Shown here: positions 35,230 to 43,414 of the stretch, piece by piece
Numbering within the stretch: position 1 is the first letter of the stretch
How the letters are laid out: the number at the start of each line of letters is the position of its first letter
The notes under the pieces: generated by a model
Databases searched by the model: none
What the model was told of the DNA's origin: nothing
Seen by the model: only the letters and a program-made list of their open reading frames with translations
Translations under genes and position numbers: made by a program
DNA from: Bdellovibrio sp.
Lineage (GTDB): Bacteria > Bdellovibrionota > Bdellovibrionia > Bdellovibrionales > Bdellovibrionaceae
NCBI GenBank assembly: GCA_025359945.1
Contig: JANYDD010000062.1
Location: 1 to 64,000, forward strand
Reading direction: 5' to 3'
DNA: 64,000 nt

Positions 35230-36372
35230 ATGGGCATGATAGGCGTCAAAACCGGAACTAAAACGTGGAATGAAAAGCCACGCGATATTATTCAAAAAAG
35301 TTCTGGCGTCGAAAATATTTCTGCGACAGACAAAGATAAACTGAACGGACAAAACGTCGGCGACGTTTTAAATCAGATTTCTGACCCCAACTATGTCGAC
35401 CCTTCTAAAAAAATGCGCACCGTCGGAAACGACAAATTAGATAAAGATGCTTTTATGAAACTGATGCTGGCGCAAATGCGAAATCAAGATCCTACTAATC
35501 CGTTGAAGTCTCACGAGATGGCCGCGCAATTGGCGCAGTTCTCGTCGGTGGAACAAATGATGAATATGAACACCACTTTGACTGATATGAAAAATGGCCA
35601 AAAGCCAGCCGAAAGTTTCCAAGCTTTAAATTTTATTGGCAAAGCCGTCAGCGGAGATTCGGCAAAACTATTCCGCGTGAAGGGCGATATCAATCACGAT
35701 GTGGGATATCAGTTGGCTCAGGACGCAGAATCTTTAACTGTGAAAGTTCGAAACCAAGACGGCGATATCATAAGAACGCAAGAAATGAAAAATCTTCGCG
35801 CGGGCCCGAACTCTTGGCGTTGGAATGGCGCTACTGATCGTGGTAACCAAGCACCCGTTGGCGAATACTCTTTTATTATTGAAGGAAAAAATAAAGACGG
35901 AAAAAAACTGGCCGTCAAAACAGATTTCCAAGGCTTGATCTCTGGGGTCACATACTCTAGCGAAGGACCAGTCTTGATGGTTGGGTCTCAAAGAGTTAAA
36001 CTGAAAGATGTTAAAAAAATCGAAGACCCAAGTTTGCTTAAAGAAAATCAAAAAATGAATGCGCCACCCACCGCGGTTCCGCAAGTTGCTGATCAAGCGG
36101 CAGCGGACGAATCTCAAGGCGCGCAAGAAGCGCCGGTGGAAAAGGGCGCTTCTCAGATTTTTAATCAGGTTGGGCTTTCGCGCGAACTGATGAGCAAATT
36201 GGAAAAAGAAACTAAACCTGACTCCAAAGAAAACTCACCCGCAGAAGCAAATCAATTGGCTGCAATAAACTCAAGTAGTAATTATGAGGAAGGAACTCTT
36301 CGAAAAGTTCTGGTTCAACCCCAGGCGCCAGCACCATCTGTGTCCGGCGAAGGTGACGGAGTTAAAAAATAG
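35230..36372 (+). CDS. flgD: Flagellar hook cap protein FlgD, extended
   Basis: The N-terminal FlgD motif is at about 75-120 (LDKDAFMKLMLAQMRNQDPT, then NPLKSHEMAAQLAQFSSVEQ), followed by the FlgD Ig-like and tudor-like domains (VRNQDGDIIRTQEMKNLRAG, SWRWNGATDRGNQAPVGEYS). The protein is 380 aa against the usual 220-240: it has a 60-residue leader and a Pro/Ala/Glu-rich tail of about 125 residues (PPTAVPQVADQAAADESQGA). FlgD caps the growing hook and is then lost. AAGGAA lies 8 bases before the ATG. The next gene starts 4 bp after the stop. Confidence 0.93.
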   Translation: MGMIGVKTGTKTWNEKPRDIIQKSSGVENISATDKDKLNGQNVGDVLNQISDPNYVDPSKKMRTVGNDKLDKDAFMKLMLAQMRNQDPTNPLKSHEMAAQLAQFSSVEQMMNMNTTLTDMKNGQKPAESFQALNFIGKAVSGDSAKLFRVKGDINHDVGYQLAQDAESLTVKVRNQDGDIIRTQEMKNLRAGPNSWRWNGATDRGNQAPVGEYSFIIEGKNKDGKKLAVKTDFQGLISGVTYSSEGPVLMVGSQRVKLKDVKKIEDPSLLKENQKMNAPPTAVPQVADQAAADESQGAQEAPVEKGASQIFNQVGLSRELMSKLEKETKPDSKENSPAEANQLAAINSSSNYEEGTLRKVLVQPQAPAPSVSGEGDGVKK

Positions 36373-36376
36373 TTAG

Positions 36377-36799
36377 ATGGATATTAAAAAAATACAGCCT
36401 CAAACTAACCCCGAATCTATAAACCCAAGCGGTGCTTTGGGTAAAAAAGATTCTTTAGCAGGTCCAAGTTTCGGAGAGACTTTGCAGAAAGTGGGTGCCA
36501 CGCCAGCGCCTGAAACTACGATTGCAATATCGGCGAAAAATATTGACCCGGTTAAGTTTTCAAATCACGCGTTGGAAAGAATGGTTCATCGCGGGATTAA
36601 GTTTTCTCCGCAAGAACTGGGTCGTTTGAACGACGCCGTCCAAAGAGCCCAATCCAAGGGATCGAAAAATTCGCTGATTTTGATGAATGATAATGCGCTG
36701 ATTGTCAGTGTGAAAAATAATACCGTCGTAACTGTAGTCGATAAGAATTCTTTAAAAGAAAACGTATTTACAAATATTGATAGTACAATCGTGATGTGA
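36377..36799 (+). CDS. Flagellar operon protein of the TIGR02530 type
   Basis: This 140-aa protein has a polar N-terminal half and a conserved C-terminal half: KFSNHALERMVHRGIKFSPQ, then ELGRLNDAVQRAQSKGSKNS and LILMNDNALIVSVKNNTVVT. This matches the small 'flagellar operon protein' family (TIGR02530) found between flgD and flgE in many flagellar loci; its exact role is not established. It begins 4 bp after flgD and is 154 bp before flgE. Confidence 0.85.
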   Translation: MDIKKIQPQTNPESINPSGALGKKDSLAGPSFGETLQKVGATPAPETTIAISAKNIDPVKFSNHALERMVHRGIKFSPQELGRLNDAVQRAQSKGSKNSLILMNDNALIVSVKNNTVVTVVDKNSLKENVFTNIDSTIVM

Positions 36800-36953
36800 T
36801 TTTTAAATAATGAGGTGTTTTAAGATCGAAATTAAATTTTAGTTTTAAGAAACTAAGTTAGTAAAAAAACAAATGGGAGCTGGTCCTCTTCGAGGAAGCT
36901 CTCCTTAACAAGTTCCGACCATCGATAGGTCAGAATTTATGACAGGAGGTCAT

Positions 36954-38237
36954 ATGGGTATTCTCTCTTCTCTTTACACCGGCGTGTCCGGTCTCTCTGC
37001 ACACGGCGAAGCCTTAAGCGTGGTCGCAGACAACATCGCAAATAATAGCACCACGGGCTTTAAGGCCAGCCGTGCCGAATTCCAAGACGTGATCGCCAAG
37101 CAGCTGAAAGGCGTCTTGGGCGGAAACCAAATTGGTCGCGGGGTAAAAGTGGGCGCCGTCAATCCTATCTTGACCCAAGGTAACGTGGATCCAACTGAAA
37201 AAGTGACTGACCTTGCGATCGCAGGTGATGGTTACTTTAAATTGAAAGGATCCGACGGAGATTCTTTCACGCGGGATGGATCTTTCCACTTCGATCGTGA
37301 GGGGTTCTTAGTCACCAATGACAATCAACGTGTTCAAGGTTTTCAGGCCGATGAAAGCGGAAAAATTCTAAATAAAACAGGCGATATTCAATTTCCAAGG
37401 GCGCTGGTTCCTGCAAAGGCCACGAAGGAAGTGAAGTTGGATCTGAATTTGGATTCACGTGTCGAGCCCAATAAAAAATTCTCGTTGAAAGATCCCTACA
37501 CGACTTCGCACTATTCAACAGGGTTGGAGATGTATGATTCTCAAGGGAATAAGCATTTGGTCACGATGTTCTTTAATAAGACAAAGGATCGCGAATGGAG
37601 TTTCAACGGCTTGGTCGAAGGAAAGTCAATCACCGGTGGAAAAGAAGGCGAGCTGGCCGAAGTCTGCAAGGGCAAACTGACGTTCACCGCCGATGGAAAA
37701 TTGAACTCGCAAGAACTTAACGATAGCAAATTCAACTTTAAAGGCGGAGCTCAGCAGAACCAAAAAATTAAATTTATTTTTGGTGACGCGATCGCCGAAG
37801 GTGGAAAAGGAATCGAAGGTTCAAAACAATACGGAAAAGACTCGGATCTGATTTCTTGGCGACAAGACGGAGCCGCCGCAGGAACAATCTCGGGCCTTTC
37901 GTTCAACGATGACGGAGCTCTGACTGCGCTTTACACTAACGGTGAAGCGCGCGATCTTTCGCAGATTGCTCTTTCAAAATTTGAAAACCCCGAAGCACTT
38001 TATAAAGTCGGTAACAACCGACTAAAAGAATCTCGGGATTCCGGAGTTCCGGCACTTGGAAAACCAAATGCTGGTGGTCGCGGAAAGATTTTTGCTAAAT
38101 CCTTAGAGCGATCCACTGTCGACATCGCCAGCGAGTTCGTGAATTTAATTTCGAATCAGCGGGGTTTCCAGGCCAACGCTAAGACGATCACTACGACCGA
38201 TGAGCTTTTGAATGAAGTGATTCAATTGAAGAGATAA
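36954..38237 (+). CDS. flgE: Flagellar hook protein FlgE
   Basis: The start is the ATG at 36954, with a strong AGGAGGT site 4 bases upstream; a frame from 36939 contains that site and is rejected. The 427-aa protein has the N-terminal rod/hook motif (SLYTGVSGLSAHGEALSVVA, then DNIANNSTTGFKASRAEFQD), the FlgE beta domains (HFDREGFLVTNDNQRVQGFQ) and the C-terminal axial helix (EFVNLISNQRGFQANAKTIT). It builds the hook. Two hairpin-forming stretches lie in the 154 bp upstream (CCTCTTCGAGG near 36882). Confidence 0.97.
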   Translation: MGILSSLYTGVSGLSAHGEALSVVADNIANNSTTGFKASRAEFQDVIAKQLKGVLGGNQIGRGVKVGAVNPILTQGNVDPTEKVTDLAIAGDGYFKLKGSDGDSFTRDGSFHFDREGFLVTNDNQRVQGFQADESGKILNKTGDIQFPRALVPAKATKEVKLDLNLDSRVEPNKKFSLKDPYTTSHYSTGLEMYDSQGNKHLVTMFFNKTKDREWSFNGLVEGKSITGGKEGELAEVCKGKLTFTADGKLNSQELNDSKFNFKGGAQQNQKIKFIFGDAIAEGGKGIEGSKQYGKDSDLISWRQDGAAAGTISGLSFNDDGALTALYTNGEARDLSQIALSKFENPEALYKVGNNRLKESRDSGVPALGKPNAGGRGKIFAKSLERSTVDIASEFVNLISNQRGFQANAKTITTTDELLNEVIQLKR

Positions 38238-38271
38238 TAGTTGAGGGGGGGGAGTGCACAGCACGCTCCCC

Positions 38272-38391
38272 GTTCTCTGAAAACGGAAGCGGAATTTTGG
38301 GGTCTCTAAAAGCCTCAGACAGTCCTCGGGCAGGAGCCCTGTGGAACTCGGTTTTAGATATCCCAAAATTCCGCTTCCGTTTTCAGAGAAC
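38272..38391. repeat. 30-bp perfect inverted repeat after flgE
   Basis: Arms 38272-38301 and 38362-38391 are perfect reverse complements over 30 bp (core AACGGAAGCGGAATTTTGGG), with a 60-base centre. GTCCTCGGGCA occurs in the centre (38322-38332) and again at 38411-38421. The core is related to AACAGAAGCGGAACTTTGG at 41592-41610. It lies between flgE and the 573-codon gene. It would fold as a long RNA stem and may end or protect flgE mRNA, or be a dispersed repeat. Confidence 0.85.
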
Positions 38392-38446
38392 TTGCCCGTA
38401 GAAATTTTGGGTCCTCGGGCATGGACGGTTTTGTTCCGGTCTATGG

Positions 38447-40168
38447 ATGGGATGGAGTTCCTTGTTTTTTAAAGTTGGTTTTTTATTTTTTCTTAGTTGG
38501 TTTTTTAGTTTGGTGGCGGGGGCTGAAGGGGTTTCTTTTGGGTTTGGCAATGCGGCTGCTGTTGCCGCTTTTGGCGTATATACACCCGTTCAGAAGCTTG
38601 AGAGTTTAGATTTTACTTTGGTGACTGGCGTTCCTTTTTCTGAAGATAGGATTTCTTCCTTCATTGGGAAATTGCGGGAAGCTGGGCAATTGCAAAAGGA
38701 AATGGCCGTATATCAAGATCAGGTGATGTACAAATTGCCTCAAGAGATGGCTTTGCAGAAAATCACGGTGGCCGATGAAAAAAGGGTGGTTCAAGCTAAG
38801 ATTGATAAAATGACTGAGGAGGAGTTGAAGTTAGCATTTCCTAGCTATCAAGATTTTGTGGATCACCTTCGATTTGAATTTATGGGCGCAAGGGCTGCTA
38901 AAAATTTTCAGTGTCTGCCGGGCCCTACTCCCGCGGACTACAGTACCGCGTCGATCACCTTTGTTGGCGACGGCAAGCAGTTTGTCACAAAGCTTGCTCA
39001 TGATGGAAAGTCTGGATTTAAAATGCAGTTGAATTCTTCTGATGGAAAATCACTGTTTGTTAAGACCGGGTTGCCCGGGGATTCCAAAATCATGCTGAAG
39101 TCTCGCGCTACCTTGTTTGATTATGTTCCTAAGGAGTTTCAGTTTTGTGAAAACAACCGGTGCAAAACTTCGTCGCTTTCTGATGGTCGATTTGAACTTG
39201 AAAAAATTTTGGCTAAAACAGACGTTCTAACCGATGCAGAAGTGGCTTTGATTCGAAAACTGACAGGACCGGCGCTGCTTGAGAGCAAGAAAAAACTAAA
39301 ACAACAGAAGGATCATGATCAGACTTTTATGGCGACTTTTCGCGAAGCCGCCAGTCAGCTGCAAGCCCTTTCCACCAGGTATTTGGCCGAGCTTCCTTAT
39401 CAAGCCAAGCAGAAAAATTTGTCGGGCGAACGCCCCGCTTTTGCTGATGAGTTTCAGATTCTTTCTATGGAGTGTTTAAGAAAAAACGAAAACCGGATTA
39501 ATGTGAAAAAATATTTTCCCAACGTGAGACTGGATTTATTGTGCGATTTTGTTTACCGGAATCGCCAAGAATTTAAAACTAGACCGATTGAAGACCTTTT
39601 TAAAAATGATTCTTTACCCCAATTTAAGGGAAAAATCTTGGTGGGAGACGAGGCCCATTTCGAAAATATTTTAAAATTCGATTTCAAAACGGCGCAGTCT
39701 TTATTTGAAAATGCAGGCGATTCGTTAGCGCAACTTTTGGCCGCAGCAGACGTTAGGATAGCCGATTGTGAATTTGACCAAATCACTTGGCTTTTGGATC
39801 GATATTTACTTCCGGATGCGTCGGCCCAGTTTCAGGATCTGATTTTTTCAATTCCGCAAAAAAATCGATTCGTATTTCAAGATCAATTTTGTCGAAAGCT
39901 TCAGTCTTACCAAAAAGACTTTGTGACCCAACCGAAGGCCAATAAATTTAATACGGCTGATCTTCATCAAGCACTTGATAAAATTGGCGCTGATTTCGCC
40001 CAGATTCCAAAATTTGATTCCCTGGCTTCGATGATGCAGTTCCAGATGGCTTTGACCGAAAGCCTGGCCACGTGCTGCCGTTTTAAACTATGTGAGCAAG
40101 CGATGAGAGATGCTTTGCGGGCTGAGGTAAAGACGATTAAGTTGCGCGATCTTGGTGGGGCAAATTAA
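38447..40168 (+). CDS. Secreted orphan protein between flagellar operons, 573 aa
   Basis: No family recognised. The signal peptide is at residues 5-25 (LFFKVGFLFFLSWFFSLVAG). The mature protein is long and mixed, with a helical front part (LREAGQLQKEMAVYQDQVMY), a central beta part (STASITFVGDGKQFVTKLAH) and a helical rear with several Cys (CCRFKLCEQAM, QFCENNRC). It looks periplasmic or exported. It follows flgE by 209 bp with the long inverted repeat between, and converges on the 397-codon gene. A link to the flagellum is suggested by place only. Confidence 0.75.
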   Translation: MGWSSLFFKVGFLFFLSWFFSLVAGAEGVSFGFGNAAAVAAFGVYTPVQKLESLDFTLVTGVPFSEDRISSFIGKLREAGQLQKEMAVYQDQVMYKLPQEMALQKITVADEKRVVQAKIDKMTEEELKLAFPSYQDFVDHLRFEFMGARAAKNFQCLPGPTPADYSTASITFVGDGKQFVTKLAHDGKSGFKMQLNSSDGKSLFVKTGLPGDSKIMLKSRATLFDYVPKEFQFCENNRCKTSSLSDGRFELEKILAKTDVLTDAEVALIRKLTGPALLESKKKLKQQKDHDQTFMATFREAASQLQALSTRYLAELPYQAKQKNLSGERPAFADEFQILSMECLRKNENRINVKKYFPNVRLDLLCDFVYRNRQEFKTRPIEDLFKNDSLPQFKGKILVGDEAHFENILKFDFKTAQSLFENAGDSLAQLLAAADVRIADCEFDQITWLLDRYLLPDASAQFQDLIFSIPQKNRFVFQDQFCRKLQSYQKDFVTQPKANKFNTADLHQALDKIGADFAQIPKFDSLASMMQFQMALTESLATCCRFKLCEQAMRDALRAEVKTIKLRDLGGAN

Positions 40169-40261
40169 CCCGCTTTGGGTCATCTGAAAAAAAATTTGTG
40201 CTGGGGTTTTTTGGGTTGGATTCTGGCGGCGGTGATTTGGCTGGCCGATGCACCCGTTTAC

Positions 40262-41455
40262 TTAGTTTTGTATTAGCGTGCCGGATAAATTGACGAACGT
40301 GGATGAGATTTGGCTAAAATTATCTTTGGCACCTGGGCAGCGGATTTCGCTGTTGCCGCCGCACGTGGCAGAGGGTTCGCTAGCCACTTGTCTTTGAGGC
40401 TCTAACTTTCCCGACGCCTGTAAATTTTTATAAGTTTCTGACGCTTTTAATTTTTCCATCGTGAAAAAAGGTTTTGGTGCCGGTGGTGCGCTAGGTTTGA
40501 AAACTTCAGGCGCAACGGCGATCGCCTCTGCCGGAGCTGGTGTTGAGGCCGCAGCTAAAGTCGCAGGATTGGTTGGCTGAAACTTAGCGCCGGGGCATCG
40601 ACTGTCATTGGGATTGGACTGGCAAACACAACTTAACAAGGAGGGATTATCTTTGCAGATCTGTTCGTCAGTCGAAGCGACTGAAGTATTTTTCGCGCAA
40701 TTATTTGCCATTTTTTTCTGTGCCCTGGTGACCATAATTGAAATTCCCATAGTGGCGAGTTTAAGTTTGTATCCAGTGCAAGCCGATGTCAGTGCTTGTG
40801 CGGTTGTAGTTGCGGGAACAACAGTCGGTGCTACAATGGCACCCCATGTAGCTGTCGTCGAAGTTAATTCTGTAACTGCCTGACCGCAGGAGAGGTTGCA
40901 GGCCAAAGTGGCTCCCCCGCACGCGGCATTGTACGCAATCAATGCTTTCTCAACGACGCCTGCGATTTTTCCGGCTTTTGAACAAACGGCACTTTGTCCG
41001 CTCAGTCCTTTGATCGCAGTAATTCCGCCAAGCACGACCGAAGAAGCTTGCGCAATAATAGGACTAATAACGGTCAGGCACGCCATTCTTGTCGCATTCG
41101 CCATTTGCACGCAGCGAGCACCCGCCGTAGGACTTGCCGTCACTAAATTCGCCCCACCACTAGTTAAAGCCACTCCAATATGATCCATGCAATCCATACC
41201 CAAAGTGCCACAAAAAAAACTGGCCTTGCCAGCTGCACTAGTAGCCGACTGTGCGGTAGTACTTGCGGCGCTGGATGCTGGAGTAGCGATTGGGGTGGCT
41301 GGATCGGCGAACCCACTACCAACTGGGTATGAGGTTGCGGCTGGTGATGTGGCGGTTATTCCTCCAGTATAACCTGGGGTTGGGGCTGCCGTGCCCAATT
41401 GCCCAAAGCAATTCGCGCCCAACGCGAAAACAAAAATAGCCAGCAATAAACGCAT
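40262..41455 (-). CDS. Secreted Ala/Thr/Cys-rich orphan protein, 397 aa
   Basis: No family recognised. The signal peptide is MRLLLAIFVFALGANCFG. The mature protein is very rich in Ala, Thr, Ser, Pro and Gly in its first third, then has a cysteine-dense middle (FFCGTLGMDCMDHIG, ACGGATLACNLSCGQAV, CKDNPSLLSCVCQSNPNDSR), suggesting a disulfide-held surface or exported protein. Its antisense strand also has long open frames, a side effect of the composition. GGGGGACCT lies before the ATG. A sigma-54-type element lies 90 bases upstream (41545-41560), so it may be expressed with flagellar genes. Confidence 0.75.
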   Translation of the reverse strand: MRLLLAIFVFALGANCFGQLGTAAPTPGYTGGITATSPAATSYPVGSGFADPATPIATPASSAASTTAQSATSAAGKASFFCGTLGMDCMDHIGVALTSGGANLVTASPTAGARCVQMANATRMACLTVISPIIAQASSVVLGGITAIKGLSGQSAVCSKAGKIAGVVEKALIAYNAACGGATLACNLSCGQAVTELTSTTATWGAIVAPTVVPATTTAQALTSACTGYKLKLATMGISIMVTRAQKKMANNCAKNTSVASTDEQICKDNPSLLSCVCQSNPNDSRCPGAKFQPTNPATLAAASTPAPAEAIAVAPEVFKPSAPPAPKPFFTMEKLKASETYKNLQASGKLEPQRQVASEPSATCGGNSEIRCPGAKDNFSQISSTFVNLSGTLIQN

Positions 41456-41544
41456 AGGTCCCCCTGACTACAATTCTGAATCAGCCAACAAATAATTGAA
41501 ACACAAAACCAAAAAAGGTCTCAACATGGGACACATGAGAGAAA

Positions 41545-41560
41545 TGCACCAACTGTGCCG
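41545..41560 (-). promoter_or_regulatory. Candidate sigma-54 promoter of the 397-codon gene
   Basis: On the minus strand, CGGCACAGTTGGTGCA: GGCAC and TGCA with exact -24/-12 spacing. It is 90 bases before the ATG at 41455. One mismatch in each half against TGGCAC-N5-TTGC. Confidence 0.5.
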
Positions 41561-41591
41561 CCATTGGCAGAGTTAAAGAGTCGGCTTCGAC

Positions 41592-41610
41592 AACAGAAGC
41601 GGAACTTTGG
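41592..41610 (+). repeat. Third copy of the flgE-downstream repeat core
   Basis: AACAGAAGCGGAACTTTGG differs at two of 19 positions from the arm core at 38282-38300. It lies in the 220-bp gap between the 397-codon gene and fliA, 32 bases before repeat copy 2 at 41642. Confidence 0.45.
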
Positions 41611-41641
41611 TTTACCAATCCATCAGCGCGTTCAGCTAGCA

Positions 41642-41661
41642 GCAGCAAAGTAGACCGAGGT
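41642..41661 (+). repeat. Short intergenic repeat, copy 2
   Basis: GCAGCAAAGTAGACCGAGGT, near-identical to 19707-19727, just beyond the fliA stop. Shared sequence at two unrelated gene ends suggests a dispersed element. Confidence 0.4.
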
Positions 41662-41675
41662 AACTAGGCAGTTAT

Positions 41676-42476
41676 TTAAGTATCGATTTCGTTGGATTGA
41701 AGAGTGTCACTGAGCTTGCTTCGCAGTCGTGACACAGCCTGTGCGTGCAACTGAGAAACGCGGGACTCGGTCACGCGCAAAACGTCGCCGATCTCTTTTA
41801 AGTTTAAATCCTCGTAATAGTACAAAGACAAAACCAAGCGTTGGCGTTCGGGCAGTTCTTCGATGGCTTGGGTCACCACTGATTTGATGGTCTTGATGCT
41901 CAGTTGTGTGAAAGGGTTGTTCAGCTTTGTACCCTCGAGCAAATTCATAATCGATTTTTTATCGACTTGGCTAAATGTCTGCGTGTCATCGATCGATAGT
42001 AAACTGACCGGCCGAACTTGATTCAAAAGATCGTGATATTCTTCAGAAGACATATCCAAAGCTTTACCGATTTCTTCTTCAGTCGGGATGCGACCCAGTT
42101 CGGATTCTAGCTGTACCAAGGTTTTATCAAGTAGCTTAGCTTTGTCGCGAATACTTCGCGGCACCCAGTCTTGCGATCGCAGTTCATCAAGGATCGCGCC
42201 GCGAATGCGAAATTCAGCGTAGGTTTTAAATTTGTTGTCGCGCGACGGATCGTATTTATCGATGGCGTCCATCAAACCGATCACACCACTTGAGATCAAA
42301 TCATCAAGTTCGATATTTGCGGGAAGCCTTGATGCTATTCTTTGCGCGATAAATTTAATCAGCGGGGAATATTCAACGATCAGCTGGTCCTTTTCTTTGG
42401 AACTGAGGGTCTTTGGATCCTGAATTTTTCGCGGATCATCTTTGTATTTTTTCAGAGCTTGAAAATTTTTAGACAT
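41676..42476 (-). CDS. fliA: Flagellar sigma factor FliA (sigma-28)
   Basis: This 266-aa sigma-70-family protein lacks region 1.1. Region 2 is LIVEYSPLIKFIAQRIASRL to FKTYAEFRIRGAILDELRSQ with DWVPRSIRDKAK, the FliA/WhiG mark. Region 3 is GRIPTEEEIGKALDMSSEEY and region 4 AIEELPERQRLVLSLYYYED with HTH LKEIGDVLRVTESRVSQLHA. It directs RNA polymerase to late flagellar promoters (filament, chemotaxis). It is the last gene of the minus-strand operon, 101 bp after flhG. The anti-sigma FlgM is not in this window. Confidence 0.96.
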   Translation of the reverse strand: MSKNFQALKKYKDDPRKIQDPKTLSSKEKDQLIVEYSPLIKFIAQRIASRLPANIELDDLISSGVIGLMDAIDKYDPSRDNKFKTYAEFRIRGAILDELRSQDWVPRSIRDKAKLLDKTLVQLESELGRIPTEEEIGKALDMSSEEYHDLLNQVRPVSLLSIDDTQTFSQVDKKSIMNLLEGTKLNNPFTQLSIKTIKSVVTQAIEELPERQRLVLSLYYYEDLNLKEIGDVLRVTESRVSQLHAQAVSRLRSKLSDTLQSNEIDT

Positions 42477-42577
42477 AATCTTTAGCTGCCCCCAACATCT
42501 TTAGTGTAACAAAATTCTAAAATCCGCCCACAGAAATAAAAAAAATTGGACTAATGGACCCCAAGCCCAAATTGTGT

Positions 42578-43411
42578 TTATGCGGCCCCAACCACTTGTT
42601 CCCAAAAAAATTGCAGTCCAGTTTTTTGAATTGTTCTAAAATGAGAATTCTGCAAATTGACTTGCATTTTATGGCTAATTTTAACCAAAGCCTGTGAAGT
42701 AGCGCACAAACCATCGTGCTTTAAAATTAATTTTTGCTGCTGGTTTAATTTTCTAAACTGGGTGTCTTGGGGGATGGCGCCCCAGTAGTCTAGGCTAACA
42801 TTCATAAATCGACTGACCACTTCGCTAAACTTTGAAAACAAAGTTTGGCCGTCAACGTCGTCTTTCACTTGATTGCAGATGATCGAAAAGCGATTTTCTT
42901 GATATTGTTGGTGCAGGACCTTGATCAGGGCGTAGGAATCTGCAATCGACGAAGGATCTGAATTGATCACAACCGCAGAAATTTCGCTGGCAGAATTTAA
43001 ATATAAAACATTGTCTGAAATTCCCGGGGCAGTATCGATCAGTAGGTAATCATATTGGCAATCCAACGACGACAGCGAATCAATCATGTTTCGACGCTCA
43101 AAAGAACTTAAACGGTTCAGCTCGACGATGCCGCTACCGCCCGAGATCAGGTCAATATTTTCGTGTAATTGAAATAAAATTTCATCAATATTTTTTTCGC
43201 CGTTCAGAACATCCAGCAAATGTAATGGGGCTCGAGTTCCAAAAAATAAATCGACATTGGCCATTCCCAGATCGCCATCCAGGATCAGAATTCTTTTTCC
43301 TTGCAGCGCCAATGCATAAGCTAGGTTTGAAAGAATCGATGTCTTACCAACTCCGCCCTTTCCAGAAGTAATGCTGATGGTTCTTGTCTTTAGAGAAAAA
43401 TCTGAATTCAT
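42578..43411 (-). CDS. flhG: Flagellar number regulator FlhG (MinD-like ATPase)
   Basis: This 277-aa ParA/MinD-type ATPase has the deviant Walker A KGGVGKTS at 18-25, switch I DGDLGMANVDLFFG at about 46-59, and switch II LIDTAPGISDNVL. The C-terminal part (LQNSHFRTIQKTGLQFFWEQ) could form the membrane-targeting helix. It lacks the N-terminal DQAxxLR helix that activates FlhF GTPase in other FlhG proteins: the Walker A begins only 17 residues in, and the start is fixed by AAAGGA in the flhF tail 3 bp away. It limits the number of flagella per pole. Confidence 0.95.
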   Translation of the reverse strand: MNSDFSLKTRTISITSGKGGVGKTSILSNLAYALALQGKRILILDGDLGMANVDLFFGTRAPLHLLDVLNGEKNIDEILFQLHENIDLISGGSGIVELNRLSSFERRNMIDSLSSLDCQYDYLLIDTAPGISDNVLYLNSASEISAVVINSDPSSIADSYALIKVLHQQYQENRFSIICNQVKDDVDGQTLFSKFSEVVSRFMNVSLDYWGAIPQDTQFRKLNQQQKLILKHDGLCATSQALVKISHKMQVNLQNSHFRTIQKTGLQFFWEQVVGAA

Positions 43412-43414
43412 GGG

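Noticed and set aside
40608-41372. Long plus-strand frames opposite the 397-codon gene
   Set aside because: They arise from the Ala/Thr-rich codons of the minus-strand gene. The minus frame has a signal peptide, ribosome site and Cys pattern; the plus frames have none.
41521-41576. 16-codon plus-strand frame MGHMREMHQLCRHWQS
   Set aside because: Too short, no ribosome site, and it coincides with the sigma-54-like element of the opposite gene.
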